NCBI GenBank assembly: GCA_018228645.1
Contig: CP073693.1
Span: 1,538,501 to 1,602,500, forward strand
Length of the DNA stretch: 64,000 nucleotides
Direction: 5' to 3'
Source of the DNA: Clostridiaceae bacterium Marseille-Q4143
GTDB taxonomy: Bacteria; Bacillota; Clostridia; Lachnospirales; Lachnospiraceae
The notes beneath the pieces are model-generated. The model searched no databases. It was not told the DNA's origin and was given only the letters and a program-made list of their open reading frames with translations. Position numbers and translations under genes: made by a program. Each line of letters starts with the position of its first letter. Within the stretch, counting starts at the first letter, position 1. Positions 1-8,837 of this stretch are shown piece after piece.

Positions 1-144
1 AGCAATGGCCGGATCCAGTTCTTTTCTTCCTTCGATTGTTTTTTTCAGTTCATAGTAGACACTTTTGGGAAGGTACTGTCTCATAGCCTTGTCGTTGAAT
101 ACATTTGTTCCGAAGATATCCATGATTGAATTCGTATTTTCCAT
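1..144 (-). CDS. glnN: Glutamine synthetase type III, N-terminal part (runs off window)
   Basis: The first 48 codons of a minus-strand gene are present and the rest lies outside the window. The start reads MENTNSIMDIFGTNVFNDKA and continues with a segment ending KELDPAIA. This matches the N-terminus of type III glutamine synthetases, large enzymes that make glutamine from glutamate, ammonia and ATP. An AAAGGAA ribosome-binding site precedes the ATG at 144. A second, type I glutamine synthetase lies at 31586, so the genome probably has both. The family call rests on a short fragment, so it is good but not certain. Confidence 0.75.
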   Translation of the reverse strand, partial: MENTNSIMDIFGTNVFNDKAMRQYLPKSVYYELKKTIEGRKELDPAIA

Positions 145-213
145 AGTAATTCCTTTCTCTTGAGAGTATTAGGACTTCTTCCGCCGGATGTGATGATACC
201 GGCATTCTTTTTA

Positions 214-242
214 AAGATACAATATCTGAAAAAAAAGCACAA
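214..242 (-). promoter_or_regulatory. Sigma-A-like promoter for the type III glutamine synthetase
   Basis: Read on the minus strand, TTGTGC and TATCTT are separated by exactly 17 nt, about 70 nt upstream of the ATG at 144. The leader in between contains a small GC hairpin (GCCGG at 183-187 pairing with CCGGC at 199-203). Confidence 0.5.
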
Positions 243-286
243 TAGAATTTAAAAAAATCGCATAAGAAAACGGAAAAAAGTTGAGA

Positions 287-315
287 TTGTAATATACCAT
301 AAAAAATCCTATAAT
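287..315 (+). promoter_or_regulatory. Sigma-A promoter for the hydF operon
   Basis: TTGTAA (287-292) and TATAAT (310-315) are 17 nt apart, 45 nt before the hydF start. It diverges from the glutamine synthetase promoter. Confidence 0.7.
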
Positions 316-359
316 AGAAGTAGGATTTCTAATTGATACGATGAAAGGGGAGGATATTT

Positions 360-1550
360 GTGGGGATGAATGATACACCGTCGGGAGAGAGGGTGCATAT
401 TGGATTTTTCGGAAGAAGAAATGCAGGCAAATCCAGTCTGGTTAATGCCGTGACCGGGCAGGATCTGGCTGTCGTATCGGATACCAGAGGAACGACCACC
501 GATCCGGTCCGGAAGGCAATGGAACTCCTTCCCATGGGACCGGTTCTCATTATTGATACGCCGGGATTTGACGACGAAGGAACTCTTGGGGAATTAAGAG
601 TCCGTAAGACCCGGCAGATTCTGAATAAGACGGATGTAGCTGTGCTGGTGGCAGATGTACAGGAAGGTCTGAAGACCTGCGATCAGGAGCTGTTGGAGCT
701 GTTCCGGGCAAAAGGGATTCCTTATCTTATTGCCTGGAATAAGAGCGATCTGCTGAAAGAGATTCCGGAGGCAGGGGAACAGGAAATCTACGTAAGCGCA
801 CAGGAACAGTTTCGGATCTGGGAGCTGAAAGAGAAAATTGCCCGTCTGGGGCAGGCTTCCTCCGAACAGAAAGTGCTGGTGCGTGATCTTTTAAAACCGG
901 GAGATGTAGTTGTGCTGGTCATTCCCATTGATACGGCAGCGCCGAAAGGACGGCTTATTCTGCCCCAGCAGCAGGTGATCCGGGATGTTCTGGAAGCTGG
1001 TGCATCGGCTCTTTGTGTCCGTAACACAGAGCTCACAGAAACGCTGCAGGCTTTGAAAGAGCCGCCTGCTCTGGTGATTACGGACAGCCAGGTGTTTGAA
1101 GAAGTGGATGCCAAAGTACCGGAGCATATTTTACTGACCTCTTTTTCCATTTTGATGGCCCGTTATAAAGGATTTCTGGAAGAAGCGGTTCATGGCGTGG
1201 AAGCGGTGGCAAAGCTGCAGGATGGAGACCGGGTTCTCATTGCAGAAGGCTGTACCCATCACCGGCAGTGCGACGACATTGGCAGCGTGAAGATTCCGCG
1301 GTGGTTACGGAATTACACAGGCCGAGAGGTGGAGATTGTGACCTGTTCCGGTACGGAATTTCCGGAGGATCTGTCCCCCTATGCAATGGTCATTCACTGC
1401 GGCGGCTGCATGCTCAATGAGCGGGAAGTCCGTTACCGGATGAAATGCGCCCAGGATCAGGGTGTACCATTTACCAATTACGGAATTGCCATTGCAGAAA
1501 TGCAGGGAATTTTAAGAAGAAGTATCAAAGTGTTAAATAAGGAAATATAA
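360..1550 (+). CDS. hydF: [FeFe]-hydrogenase H-cluster maturation GTPase HydF
   Basis: HydF is the scaffold on which the diiron subcluster of [FeFe]-hydrogenase is assembled before transfer to the apo-enzyme; it works with HydE and HydG. The 396-residue length is typical. An N-terminal GTPase domain shows the P-loop GRRNAGKS (18-25), a DTPG switch and NKSD. The C-terminal cluster-binding domain has CTH near 298-300 and HCGGC at 346-350, the expected CxH...HCxxC ligands. The GTG at 360 is chosen over the ATG two codons later because GGGGAGG lies about 7 nt before GTG. HydE, HydG and the hydrogenase are not in the window. Confidence 0.95.
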   Translation: MGMNDTPSGERVHIGFFGRRNAGKSSLVNAVTGQDLAVVSDTRGTTTDPVRKAMELLPMGPVLIIDTPGFDDEGTLGELRVRKTRQILNKTDVAVLVADVQEGLKTCDQELLELFRAKGIPYLIAWNKSDLLKEIPEAGEQEIYVSAQEQFRIWELKEKIARLGQASSEQKVLVRDLLKPGDVVVLVIPIDTAAPKGRLILPQQQVIRDVLEAGASALCVRNTELTETLQALKEPPALVITDSQVFEEVDAKVPEHILLTSFSILMARYKGFLEEAVHGVEAVAKLQDGDRVLIAEGCTHHRQCDDIGSVKIPRWLRNYTGREVEIVTCSGTEFPEDLSPYAMVIHCGGCMLNEREVRYRMKCAQDQGVPFTNYGIAIAEMQGILRRSIKVLNKEI

Positions 1551-1563
1551 GGAGTAGACAGAC

Positions 1564-1998
1564 GTGAAAATATCGACAAGAGGAAGATATGCACTTCGGA
1601 TGATGCTGGATATGGCACTTGCTGATTCCGGAAAACCGGTGCGGGTAAAAGAGATTGCCGAGCGACAGGAGATTTCAGAAAAATATATGGAGCAGATTAT
1701 GTCCATTCTGAACAAGGCTGGATTTGTACGGAGTGTCCGTGGCCCTCAGGGAGGTTATTTCCTGACCAGAAAGCCGGAAGAGTATACAGTAGGCATGATT
1801 CTCAGACTGACAGAAGGAAGCTTAAGTCCGGTGGACTGTCTGGACGAAGGAGCAGAGAACTGCCCACGGCAGGAAAGCTGTGTGACATTTATCCTGTGGA
1901 AACAGCTGAATGATGCCATTCGTGGTGTGGTAGATAAGGTAACACTTCAGGATCTGGTAGACTGGAGTCAGGTACAGGGGCAGGACTACTGTATATGA
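1564..1998 (+). CDS. Rrf2-family transcriptional regulator, probably Fe-S binding
   Basis: This 144-residue protein has the Rrf2 winged-helix start (MKISTRGRYALRMM) and three cysteines at 92, 100 and 106, spaced much like the Fe-S ligands of IscR. It probably senses iron-sulfur or redox status. The start is GTG with AAGGAG 9 nt upstream. It follows hydF by 13 nt, so it is likely co-transcribed with it and may regulate Fe-S or hydrogenase functions. That functional link is inference; no operator was identified. Confidence 0.9.
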   Translation: MKISTRGRYALRMMLDMALADSGKPVRVKEIAERQEISEKYMEQIMSILNKAGFVRSVRGPQGGYFLTRKPEEYTVGMILRLTEGSLSPVDCLDEGAENCPRQESCVTFILWKQLNDAIRGVVDKVTLQDLVDWSQVQGQDYCI

Positions 1999-2027
1999 TA
2001 TCAGAGGAAAAAAGAAGGAGCCACACA

Positions 2028-3197
2028 ATGCAGGCAGAGAAATCAGAACTTCAGAAAATTATTCAGACGATCTGGAGCAGTGAGTTATATAAAATCATAC
2101 TAAGCAATCCGACAGGAGAGGGAACCTATCGGAAAATTGTCCTGAACCGGCAGAAAAAGGGCTGGCAGGCGGAGCAGTATACAGAGAAACAGGTATTTCA
2201 TGAAAATCTTCCGGAAGGAAAGGTACAGGATTACCTGATGGAAAATATGAGCAGCGCATTCCGGCAGTGCGGTGCCTGGGATGGAACCTTTGAGCATACA
2301 GTGCGGATTTCCAAAAAGGGAAAAGTAACCGGTATGAAGAAACGGACGGCGCAGACGGAGACACCGAAGGCGAAGACGGAGAATAATCGGAAGAAAAATT
2401 ATCTGCTGGAAGAAGGAACCGTCATCCCGCCGTTGGTGGATATGGGGATTTTTACCGCTGAAGGAAAAGTGGTCCGTTCTATGTATGACAAATACCGTCA
2501 GATTAACCGGTTTGTAGAACTGATAGATGATGAGATCGACGCACTTCCCAAGGATCAGACCATCCGTATCATTGACTTTGGATGCGGAAAATCCTATCTG
2601 ACCTTTATTCTTTATTATTATCTGGTGGAATTGAAGAAGCGGGGCGTGGAGATTACCGGTTTGGACCTAAAAGCCGATGTGATCGCCCACTGTAACAAGG
2701 CAGCAGAGAAATACGGCTATGACAAGCTTCATTTCCAGGTAGGAGACATTGGAGGATATGAGACGGAGGAACAGATTGACATGGTCATTTCTCTTCATGC
2801 CTGTGATACGGCTACGGATTATGCCCTGTATCATGCCATCCGCTGGAAAGCAAAGCTTATTTTTTCCGTGCCATGCTGCCAGCATGAATTAAATAAACAG
2901 ATGAAGAGTGACAATCTGTCTATTCTGACACGCTATGGAATTGTAAAGGAGCGGACGGCAGCACTGATGACGGATGCCATCCGCGGCAATCTTCTGACAG
3001 AGAGCGGTTACCGGACCCAGCTGCTGGAATTCGTGGATCTGTCCCATACGCCGAAGAATCTTCTGATTCGTGCGGTGCGTTCCATGATTCCGGCGTCTGC
3101 GAAGAAACAGGCACGGGCAGAGGTGGATGCCATCGAGAAAGAGTTCGGATTACAGCCGACACTGGATACACTTTTACATGGAAAGGATGCACAATAA
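2028..3197 (+). CDS. Class I SAM-dependent methyltransferase (Methyltransf_32-like)
   Basis: The 389-residue protein has a SAM-binding glycine motif (DFGCGKSYLTF) in its middle, then SLHACDTATDYAL and VPCCQHE. These motifs resemble a family related to tRNA methyltransferase Trm13 and GSTCD, so an RNA substrate is plausible but unproven. The ATG at 2028 is preferred because AAGGAG sits 7-8 nt before it. An in-frame ATG at 1995 overlaps the previous stop but has no good ribosome-binding site. Residues 1-120 carry no recognised motif. Confidence 0.8.
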   Translation: MQAEKSELQKIIQTIWSSELYKIILSNPTGEGTYRKIVLNRQKKGWQAEQYTEKQVFHENLPEGKVQDYLMENMSSAFRQCGAWDGTFEHTVRISKKGKVTGMKKRTAQTETPKAKTENNRKKNYLLEEGTVIPPLVDMGIFTAEGKVVRSMYDKYRQINRFVELIDDEIDALPKDQTIRIIDFGCGKSYLTFILYYYLVELKKRGVEITGLDLKADVIAHCNKAAEKYGYDKLHFQVGDIGGYETEEQIDMVISLHACDTATDYALYHAIRWKAKLIFSVPCCQHELNKQMKSDNLSILTRYGIVKERTAALMTDAIRGNLLTESGYRTQLLEFVDLSHTPKNLLIRAVRSMIPASAKKQARAEVDAIEKEFGLQPTLDTLLHGKDAQ

Positions 3198-3199
3198 AT

Positions 3200-4405
3200 A
3201 TGGTAGAAAAACAGATGACCTCCGATGGGGAGGAGACGAAGAAATTATATTATGAGGACAGCCACCTGAAGGAATTCACAGCAACGGTGCTGTCCTGTGA
3301 GGAGCGACTGACAGCCAAAGGAAAGAAAGACGGTTATGCAGTCGTGCTGGACCAGACAGTCTTCTTCCCGGAGGGCGGCGGACAGTTGGGCGACCGCGGC
3401 TGGATTGATGGAGTGGAAGTGTATGACACCCATGAAAAAGGCGGCGTGATCCTTCATTATACAAAGACGCCTGTGGAAGTAGGAAAGACTATTACCGGAA
3501 AGCTGGATTTTGCAGAGCGTTTTTCCCGCATGCAGGAACATTCCGGCGAGCACATCGTATCCGGTATTGTCCATCGCCTGCATGGGTATGATAATGTGGG
3601 ATTCCATCTGGGCAGTGAAAATACGACACTGGATTTTAATGGAGAACTTAGTGAAGAGCAGCTTTTGGAAGTGGAGCGGCTGGCGAATGAGGCGGTGTTC
3701 GCCGATCTGCCGGTACAGATTTCCTATCCTTCAAGGGAAGAACTGAAGACACTGGATTACAGAAGCAAGATTGAGATCGAAGGACAGGTACGCCTGGTAG
3801 AGATTCCGGGTGTGGATATCTGCGCCTGCTGTGCACCCCATGTAACGCATACCGGTGAGATCGGTATGATTAAATTCATTGCCTGTGACCGTCACCGGGG
3901 CGGCTGCCGGGTGACCATGCTGGCTGGTATCCGTGCCCTGAAAGATTATCAGGAAAAGCAGGAACAAGTGACAGCGGTATCCGTGGCGCTCTCCGCAAAG
4001 CCGGAGAAGATCGGCGAGGCAGTACTTCGTCTGAAGGAGCAGCAGGAGGCTACCCGTTTCCAGCTGAACCGGATGCAGGCCATTTATCTGGAACAGAAAC
4101 TGGACAGCATTTCCAAGGAAGATACATTCGCACTTCTTTTTGAAGAAGACCTCGATAATGTAGCAGTCCGCAATTTTGTAAACGGTGCAGTGGAGCGGTT
4201 TGAAGGTATCTGCGCGGCTTTTGTGGGAACGGATGAAAAAGGCTATCGTTATATTCTTGGAAGCAAAACCAGGGATGTGCGGGAACTGGCAAAAGAACTG
4301 AATACCCGTTTTGCAGGAAAAGGCGGCGGCAAGCCGGAGATGGTGCAGGGATCTTTGAATGGAACAGAAGCCGGGATCCGGTCCGCCATCGGAGATTTTC
4401 TTTAA
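3200..4405 (+). CDS. Alanyl-tRNA editing protein (AlaX family, with DHHA1 domain)
   Basis: It likely hydrolyses Ser or Gly wrongly attached to tRNA-Ala, in trans to AlaRS. The zinc-binding editing signature is visible: HSGEH with a nearby second histidine, and a C-x3-H arrangement in CACCAPHVTH. The 401-residue length and the C-terminal half, including a glycine-rich GKGGGKPEMVQG motif, indicate the long AlaX form with a DHHA1-type RNA-binding domain. The gene starts 2 nt after the methyltransferase, suggesting co-translation. The start is uncertain: no strong ribosome-binding site precedes 3200, and conserved similarity begins around residue 15. Confidence 0.88.
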   Translation: MVEKQMTSDGEETKKLYYEDSHLKEFTATVLSCEERLTAKGKKDGYAVVLDQTVFFPEGGGQLGDRGWIDGVEVYDTHEKGGVILHYTKTPVEVGKTITGKLDFAERFSRMQEHSGEHIVSGIVHRLHGYDNVGFHLGSENTTLDFNGELSEEQLLEVERLANEAVFADLPVQISYPSREELKTLDYRSKIEIEGQVRLVEIPGVDICACCAPHVTHTGEIGMIKFIACDRHRGGCRVTMLAGIRALKDYQEKQEQVTAVSVALSAKPEKIGEAVLRLKEQQEATRFQLNRMQAIYLEQKLDSISKEDTFALLFEEDLDNVAVRNFVNGAVERFEGICAAFVGTDEKGYRYILGSKTRDVRELAKELNTRFAGKGGGKPEMVQGSLNGTEAGIRSAIGDFL

Positions 4406-4431
4406 ATTTTCTGAATTCCAGCTGCCGCCCC

Positions 4432-4460
4432 TTGACAAAGTTTTTCTTTCCATCTAAACT
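4432..4460 (+). promoter_or_regulatory. Sigma-A promoter for the valS T-box transcript
   Basis: TTGACA (4432-4437) and TAAACT (4455-4460) with a 17-nt spacer, just downstream of the AlaX-like gene. Confidence 0.8.
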
Positions 4461-4466
4461 AAGGAA

Positions 4467-4720
4467 GAATTGCAAATGGCAGTGATGAAGAGGAGTACAG
4501 ATGGACCGCCGTCAGAGAGAATTACCCGCAGGCTGAGAGGTGATTTCGGAATGGACATATGGAAGGTAGCTTCGGAGCCGGAGCGCTGAAAGGAAGAGAT
4601 AGGCGTTCCCGAGTCCTCCGCGTTAAGGAGTCAGGAGGTATGTGTGGAACACACATATGAACAAAGGTGGTACCGCGATCATTCGCCCTTTGCACAGATG
4701 TCTGTGCAGAGGGCTTTTTT
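4467..4720 (+). ncRNA. T-box leader of valS, specifier GTA (Val)
   Basis: This untranslated leader senses uncharged tRNA-Val and controls read-through into valS. The conserved T-box AGGTGGTACCGCG is at 4665-4677. A terminator follows at 4685-4720, with a GCCCTTTGCACAGA arm, its complement and a T run. The probable specifier codon is GTA at 4566-4568: it is followed by five nucleotides and GGAGC, the same geometry seen in the tyrS leader of this window, where the codon is TAC. The specifier call rests on that alignment. Confidence 0.93.
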
Positions 4721-4745
4721 ACGCAGAGAAAGGGAGAAATTCACA

Positions 4746-7385
4746 ATGAAAGAATTAGCAAAGACTTATGATCCGTCTGAAATCGAGGATCGTACCTATG
4801 CCAAATGGATGGGAAGAAAATACTTCCATCCGGATGTAGACAGAAGCAAAAAACCGTTCACCATTGTTATGCCGCCGCCAAACATTACCGGTAAGCTGCA
4901 CATGGGACATGCTCTTGACAATACCCTTCAGGATATCCTGATCCGTTACAAGAGAATGCAGGGATATAACGCACTGTGGATTCCGGGAACGGACCATGCA
5001 AGTATTTCCACAGAGGTAAAGGTGATCAACAAACTGAAAGAGGAAGGAATCGACAAGAACGATCTGGGAAGAGAAGGCTTCTTAAAGAGAACCTGGGAGT
5101 GGCGTGAAGAATATGGCCGCACCATCGTAGACCAGTTAAAGAAGATCGGTTCTTCCTGTGATTGGGACAGAGAGCGTTTTACCATGGATGAAGGATGCTC
5201 CGAGGCAGTTCTCGAAGTATTCACCCGCCTCTATGAAAAAGGATATATTTACAAAGGATCCAGAATCATCAACTGGTGTCCGGTATGCCAGACTTCCATC
5301 TCTGATGCAGAGGTAGAGCATGAGGAACAGGCTGGCCATTTCTGGCACATTAATTATCCGATCGCAGATGGAAGCGGTTATGTAGAGATCGCAACCACCC
5401 GTCCGGAGACTTTACTTGGTGATACCGCTGTGGCTGTGAATCCGGATGACGAAAGATATACGAATCTGGTTGGCAAGATGCTGAAACTGCCCCTCACAGA
5501 CCGCGAGATTCCGGTAGTTGCGGATCCGTACGTAGATAAAGAGTTTGGAACCGGATGTGTAAAGATTACGCCTGCCCATGACCCGAATGACTTTGAGGTA
5601 GGAAGACGCCACAATCTGCCAGAGATCAACATCATGAACGATGATGCGACCATTAACTGCCCGGGAAGCAAATATGACGGTATGGACCGTTACGAGGCAA
5701 GAAAAGCAATGGTAGCGGATCTGGAAGCACAGGGACTGCTTGTAAAAGTAGAAGAGCACGTACACAATGTAGGTACTCATGACCGCTGTGGTACGACGGT
5801 AGAGCCGATGATCAAGCAGCAGTGGTTCGTAAAGATGGAAGAGATGGCAAAACCGGCTATCGAAGCGATCAAGAACGGTGACCTGACCTTCGTTCCGGAG
5901 CGTTTTGACAAGACTTATCTGCACTGGCTGGAGAACATCCGTGACTGGTGTATTTCCCGTCAGCTCTGGTGGGGACACAGAATCCCGGCATATTACTGTG
6001 ATGAGTGCGGCGAGACCGTTGTTTCCAAGACAGCACCGACGGTATGCCCGAAATGTGGATGCACCCATCTGACCCAGGACCCGGATACCCTGGATACCTG
6101 GTTCTCCTCCGCATTGTGGCCTTTCTCAACCTTAGGCTGGCCGAAGAATACCGAGGAGCTTGATTATTTCTATCCGACCGACGTACTGGTAACCGGATAT
6201 GATATCATTTTCTTCTGGGTAATCCGTATGGTATTCTCCGGTTATGAGCAAACTGGAAAATGCCCCTTCCACCATGTACTGATCCATGGACTGGTCAGAG
6301 ACTCTCTGGGACGTAAGATGAGTAAATCTCTTGGAAATGGTATTGACCCGCTGGAGATCATTGATAAATACGGCGCTGACGCGCTGCGTCTGACCCTGGT
6401 AACCGGTAACGCACCGGGTAACGATATGCGTTTCTACATGGAGCGTGTAGAGGCCAGCAGAAACTTTGCAAACAAAGTATGGAATGCTTCCCGTTTCATT
6501 ATGATGAATATGGAGAAAGCAGAGATTCCGGATGAGATTGATCTGAGCACGCTCACAGCAGCGGATAAATGGATACTGTCCAAAGTCAATAGTCTGGCAA
6601 AAGAGATCACTGCCAATATGGATAACTTTGATCTGGGTATCGCTGTACAGAAGATCTACGACTTTATCTGGGAAGAATTCTGCGACTGGTACATCGAGAT
6701 GGTAAAACCGCGTCTGTGGAATGACGAGGATGAGACCAAGGGTGCTGCTCTGTGGACCCTGAAGAATGTACTGATCAATGCACTGAAGATGCTGCATCCT
6801 TACATGCCCTTCATCACGGAGGAGATCTTCTGCAACCTGTCCGATGAGGAATCCATTATGATTTCCTCCTGGCCGGAGTACAAAGAAGAGTGGAACTTTG
6901 AAGCAGAAGAAAATGCGATTGAGACGATCAAGGAAGCAGTCCGTGGTATCCGTACGGTTCGTACCAGCATGAATGTACCGAACAGCAAGAAAGCAACCGT
7001 TTATGTGGTATCCGAGAATGCCAAGATTCGTGAGATCTTTGAGCACGGCAAAGTCTTCTTTGCAGCACTTGGATTTGCAAGCGAAGTCATCGTACAGGCA
7101 GACAAGACCGGTATCGCAGATGATGCGGTATCTGCACTGCTTCCGGAGGCAGCTATTTACATGCCTCTGCAGGAGCTGGTAGATATCGAGAAAGAAAAAG
7201 AGCGTCTCCACAAAGAGGAAAAACGTCTGGAAGGTGAGCTTAACCGTGTCAATGGCATGCTGAACAATGAGAAATTTGTCAGCCGTGCACCGGAAGCAAA
7301 GATTCAGGAAGAGCGCGCAAAACTGGAGAAATATACACAGATGATGAGTCAGGTCAAAGAACGTCTGGCTCAGCTGGGAGAATAA
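4746..7385 (+). CDS. valS: Valyl-tRNA synthetase
   Basis: This class I synthetase charges tRNA-Val with valine. The 879-residue length is normal. HMGH (52-55, the HIGH motif) and KMSKS near 523 form the ATP site. Between them lie the large editing insertion and Cys-rich patches (CPVC, and CDEC with CPKC) that may bind zinc. The C-terminal roughly 65 residues are a charged coiled coil typical of ValRS. The ATG at 4746 has GGGAG 9 nt upstream; an upstream in-frame ATG at 4644 lies inside the T-box and is rejected. folC follows after 1 nt. Confidence 0.97.
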   Translation: MKELAKTYDPSEIEDRTYAKWMGRKYFHPDVDRSKKPFTIVMPPPNITGKLHMGHALDNTLQDILIRYKRMQGYNALWIPGTDHASISTEVKVINKLKEEGIDKNDLGREGFLKRTWEWREEYGRTIVDQLKKIGSSCDWDRERFTMDEGCSEAVLEVFTRLYEKGYIYKGSRIINWCPVCQTSISDAEVEHEEQAGHFWHINYPIADGSGYVEIATTRPETLLGDTAVAVNPDDERYTNLVGKMLKLPLTDREIPVVADPYVDKEFGTGCVKITPAHDPNDFEVGRRHNLPEINIMNDDATINCPGSKYDGMDRYEARKAMVADLEAQGLLVKVEEHVHNVGTHDRCGTTVEPMIKQQWFVKMEEMAKPAIEAIKNGDLTFVPERFDKTYLHWLENIRDWCISRQLWWGHRIPAYYCDECGETVVSKTAPTVCPKCGCTHLTQDPDTLDTWFSSALWPFSTLGWPKNTEELDYFYPTDVLVTGYDIIFFWVIRMVFSGYEQTGKCPFHHVLIHGLVRDSLGRKMSKSLGNGIDPLEIIDKYGADALRLTLVTGNAPGNDMRFYMERVEASRNFANKVWNASRFIMMNMEKAEIPDEIDLSTLTAADKWILSKVNSLAKEITANMDNFDLGIAVQKIYDFIWEEFCDWYIEMVKPRLWNDEDETKGAALWTLKNVLINALKMLHPYMPFITEEIFCNLSDEESIMISSWPEYKEEWNFEAEENAIETIKEAVRGIRTVRTSMNVPNSKKATVYVVSENAKIREIFEHGKVFFAALGFASEVIVQADKTGIADDAVSALLPEAAIYMPLQELVDIEKEKERLHKEEKRLEGELNRVNGMLNNEKFVSRAPEAKIQEERAKLEKYTQMMSQVKERLAQLGE

Positions 7386-7386
7386 C

Positions 7387-8688
7387 ATGACATACGAAGA
7401 AGCAGAGAGCTATATTAACGATACACCTAAATTTACAAAGAAAAATACATTGGAAAACACACGGATGGTTCTGGACGCCATGGGTCATCCGGAGCGTAAG
7501 ATGAAGCTGATTCATGTGGCAGGTTCCAATGGAAAAGGGTCCGTATGTGCATATCTGTCTTCTATCTTAAAAGCTGCGGGAAAAGAGGTGGGACTGTTCA
7601 CCTCTCCGCATCTGGTAAAGATCAATGAGCGGTTCAAGATCAACGAGGAGAATGTATCCGACACACTGTTCCTGGAAGCTTTTGAAGGAGTGATGGATCT
7701 GGTTCGTCAGCTTTTAAAAGAAAAGCCGGAGGAGTTTGCGCATCCTACCTTTTTTGAATTATTATTTCTTATGGGTATCTATATTTTTGATAAAACCCAT
7801 ATGGAATATGTCGTATTAGAGACTGGTCTTGGTGGACGCTTCGATGCCACCAATGTGATTGAAAAACCGCTGGTCAGCGTGATTACCTCCATCAGTCTGG
7901 AGCATACGGAATATCTGGGAGATACCTATGCAAAGATTGCAGGGGAAAAAGCAGGCATTATCAAAGAAGGCTGCCCGGTCGTCTATGACGGAACCAGGAA
8001 GGATGTGGAAGAAGCCATTCTTAAGAAGGCTTCCGAGATGCATGCGAAGGCTTATGCCATCCGTCCGGACATGTATAAAATTTTGATGAACACCCAGAAA
8101 ACGATTGATTTTTCAATGGATACTGGGTATTATGAACCTATGAACGTGTCCATCGACACTGTTGCAGAGTACCAGGTGATGAACGCAATGGAGGCTGTGA
8201 CAGCGGCACGGGTGATGGATGTGGGACTGACAGAAACGGATATTCACAGCGGTATGAAGAATATGCGCTGGGAAGGACGTATGGAGCCGGTGCTTCCGGG
8301 CGTGATTCTGGACGGCGCGCACAATGATTCCGGAATTGAGGAATTTGTGAAGACCGCGAGACGGCTTGGAAAAGACACCAAAGTGACGCTGTTGTTTTCC
8401 TGCGTCAGTGACAAGGACTACGATGGCATGATCAGGACCATCTGTGAGGAGATTCCTTTTACGGAGGTCATTGTCACAGAGGTAGGTGCTTACCGTATGG
8501 TTCCGGCAGAGAAGCTTGGCAGTATTTTCCGGAAATATACAAAGCAGCCCGTCACGGAGATTTCTTCCGTGGAAGAGGCATTTGACGAAGCATATGCCCG
8601 CAAAGGAGACGGAATCCTGTTCTGTGTAGGTTCCCTGTATCTGGTGGGAAGTCTGAAAGAGATATTAAGGAGTCGAAAAAATGCTTGA
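7387..8688 (+). CDS. folC: Folylpolyglutamate synthase / dihydrofolate synthase
   Basis: FolC adds glutamate to dihydropteroate and/or extends the polyglutamate tail of folates. The 433-residue protein has the Mur-ligase-like P-loop GSNGKGS (46-52), a LETGLGGRFDATN segment and the DGAHN motif in the C-terminal domain. The ATG lies 1 nt after the valS stop, so it is probably read from the valS transcript. The 3' end overlaps the next small gene by 8 nt. Confidence 0.95.
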   Translation: MTYEEAESYINDTPKFTKKNTLENTRMVLDAMGHPERKMKLIHVAGSNGKGSVCAYLSSILKAAGKEVGLFTSPHLVKINERFKINEENVSDTLFLEAFEGVMDLVRQLLKEKPEEFAHPTFFELLFLMGIYIFDKTHMEYVVLETGLGGRFDATNVIEKPLVSVITSISLEHTEYLGDTYAKIAGEKAGIIKEGCPVVYDGTRKDVEEAILKKASEMHAKAYAIRPDMYKILMNTQKTIDFSMDTGYYEPMNVSIDTVAEYQVMNAMEAVTAARVMDVGLTETDIHSGMKNMRWEGRMEPVLPGVILDGAHNDSGIEEFVKTARRLGKDTKVTLLFSCVSDKDYDGMIRTICEEIPFTEVIVTEVGAYRMVPAEKLGSIFRKYTKQPVTEISSVEEAFDEAYARKGDGILFCVGSLYLVGSLKEILRSRKNA

Positions 8689-8824
8689 CTTTGAAGAAGA
8701 ATTAAAGAAATTTCATCCGAGCCTGGAGATTGATCAGGTAGAGGAAAATGTGTATAGTAACAATCTGGCAGATGTGACAGATCTGATAGATGAGATGCTG
8801 AAGGAAATTAAGGATCGTCGATAG
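8681..8824 (+). CDS. Small acidic protein of 47 residues, function unknown
   Basis: The reading frame starts MLDFEEELKKFHPSLEID and ends EIKDRR. It is rich in Asp, Glu and Lys and looks helical. The case for a real gene is positional: TTAAGGAG stands 8 nt before the ATG, the start overlaps the folC end by 8 nt, and the next gene begins 13 nt after its stop. It has no signal peptide, membrane segment or cysteine. I do not recognise a family. Confidence 0.7.
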   Translation: MLDFEEELKKFHPSLEIDQVEENVYSNNLADVTDLIDEMLKEIKDRR

Positions 8825-8837
8825 AAAAGGTGAATAT

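Noticed and set aside
4644..4745. Extended N-terminus of valS inside the T-box
   Set aside because: The frame is open but the sequence is the T-box and terminator; ATG 4746 has the proper ribosome-binding site.
6132..7388. Long minus-strand frame of 418 codons opposite valS
   Set aside because: It is antisense to a clear ValRS reading frame, has no family motif and no ribosome-binding site.
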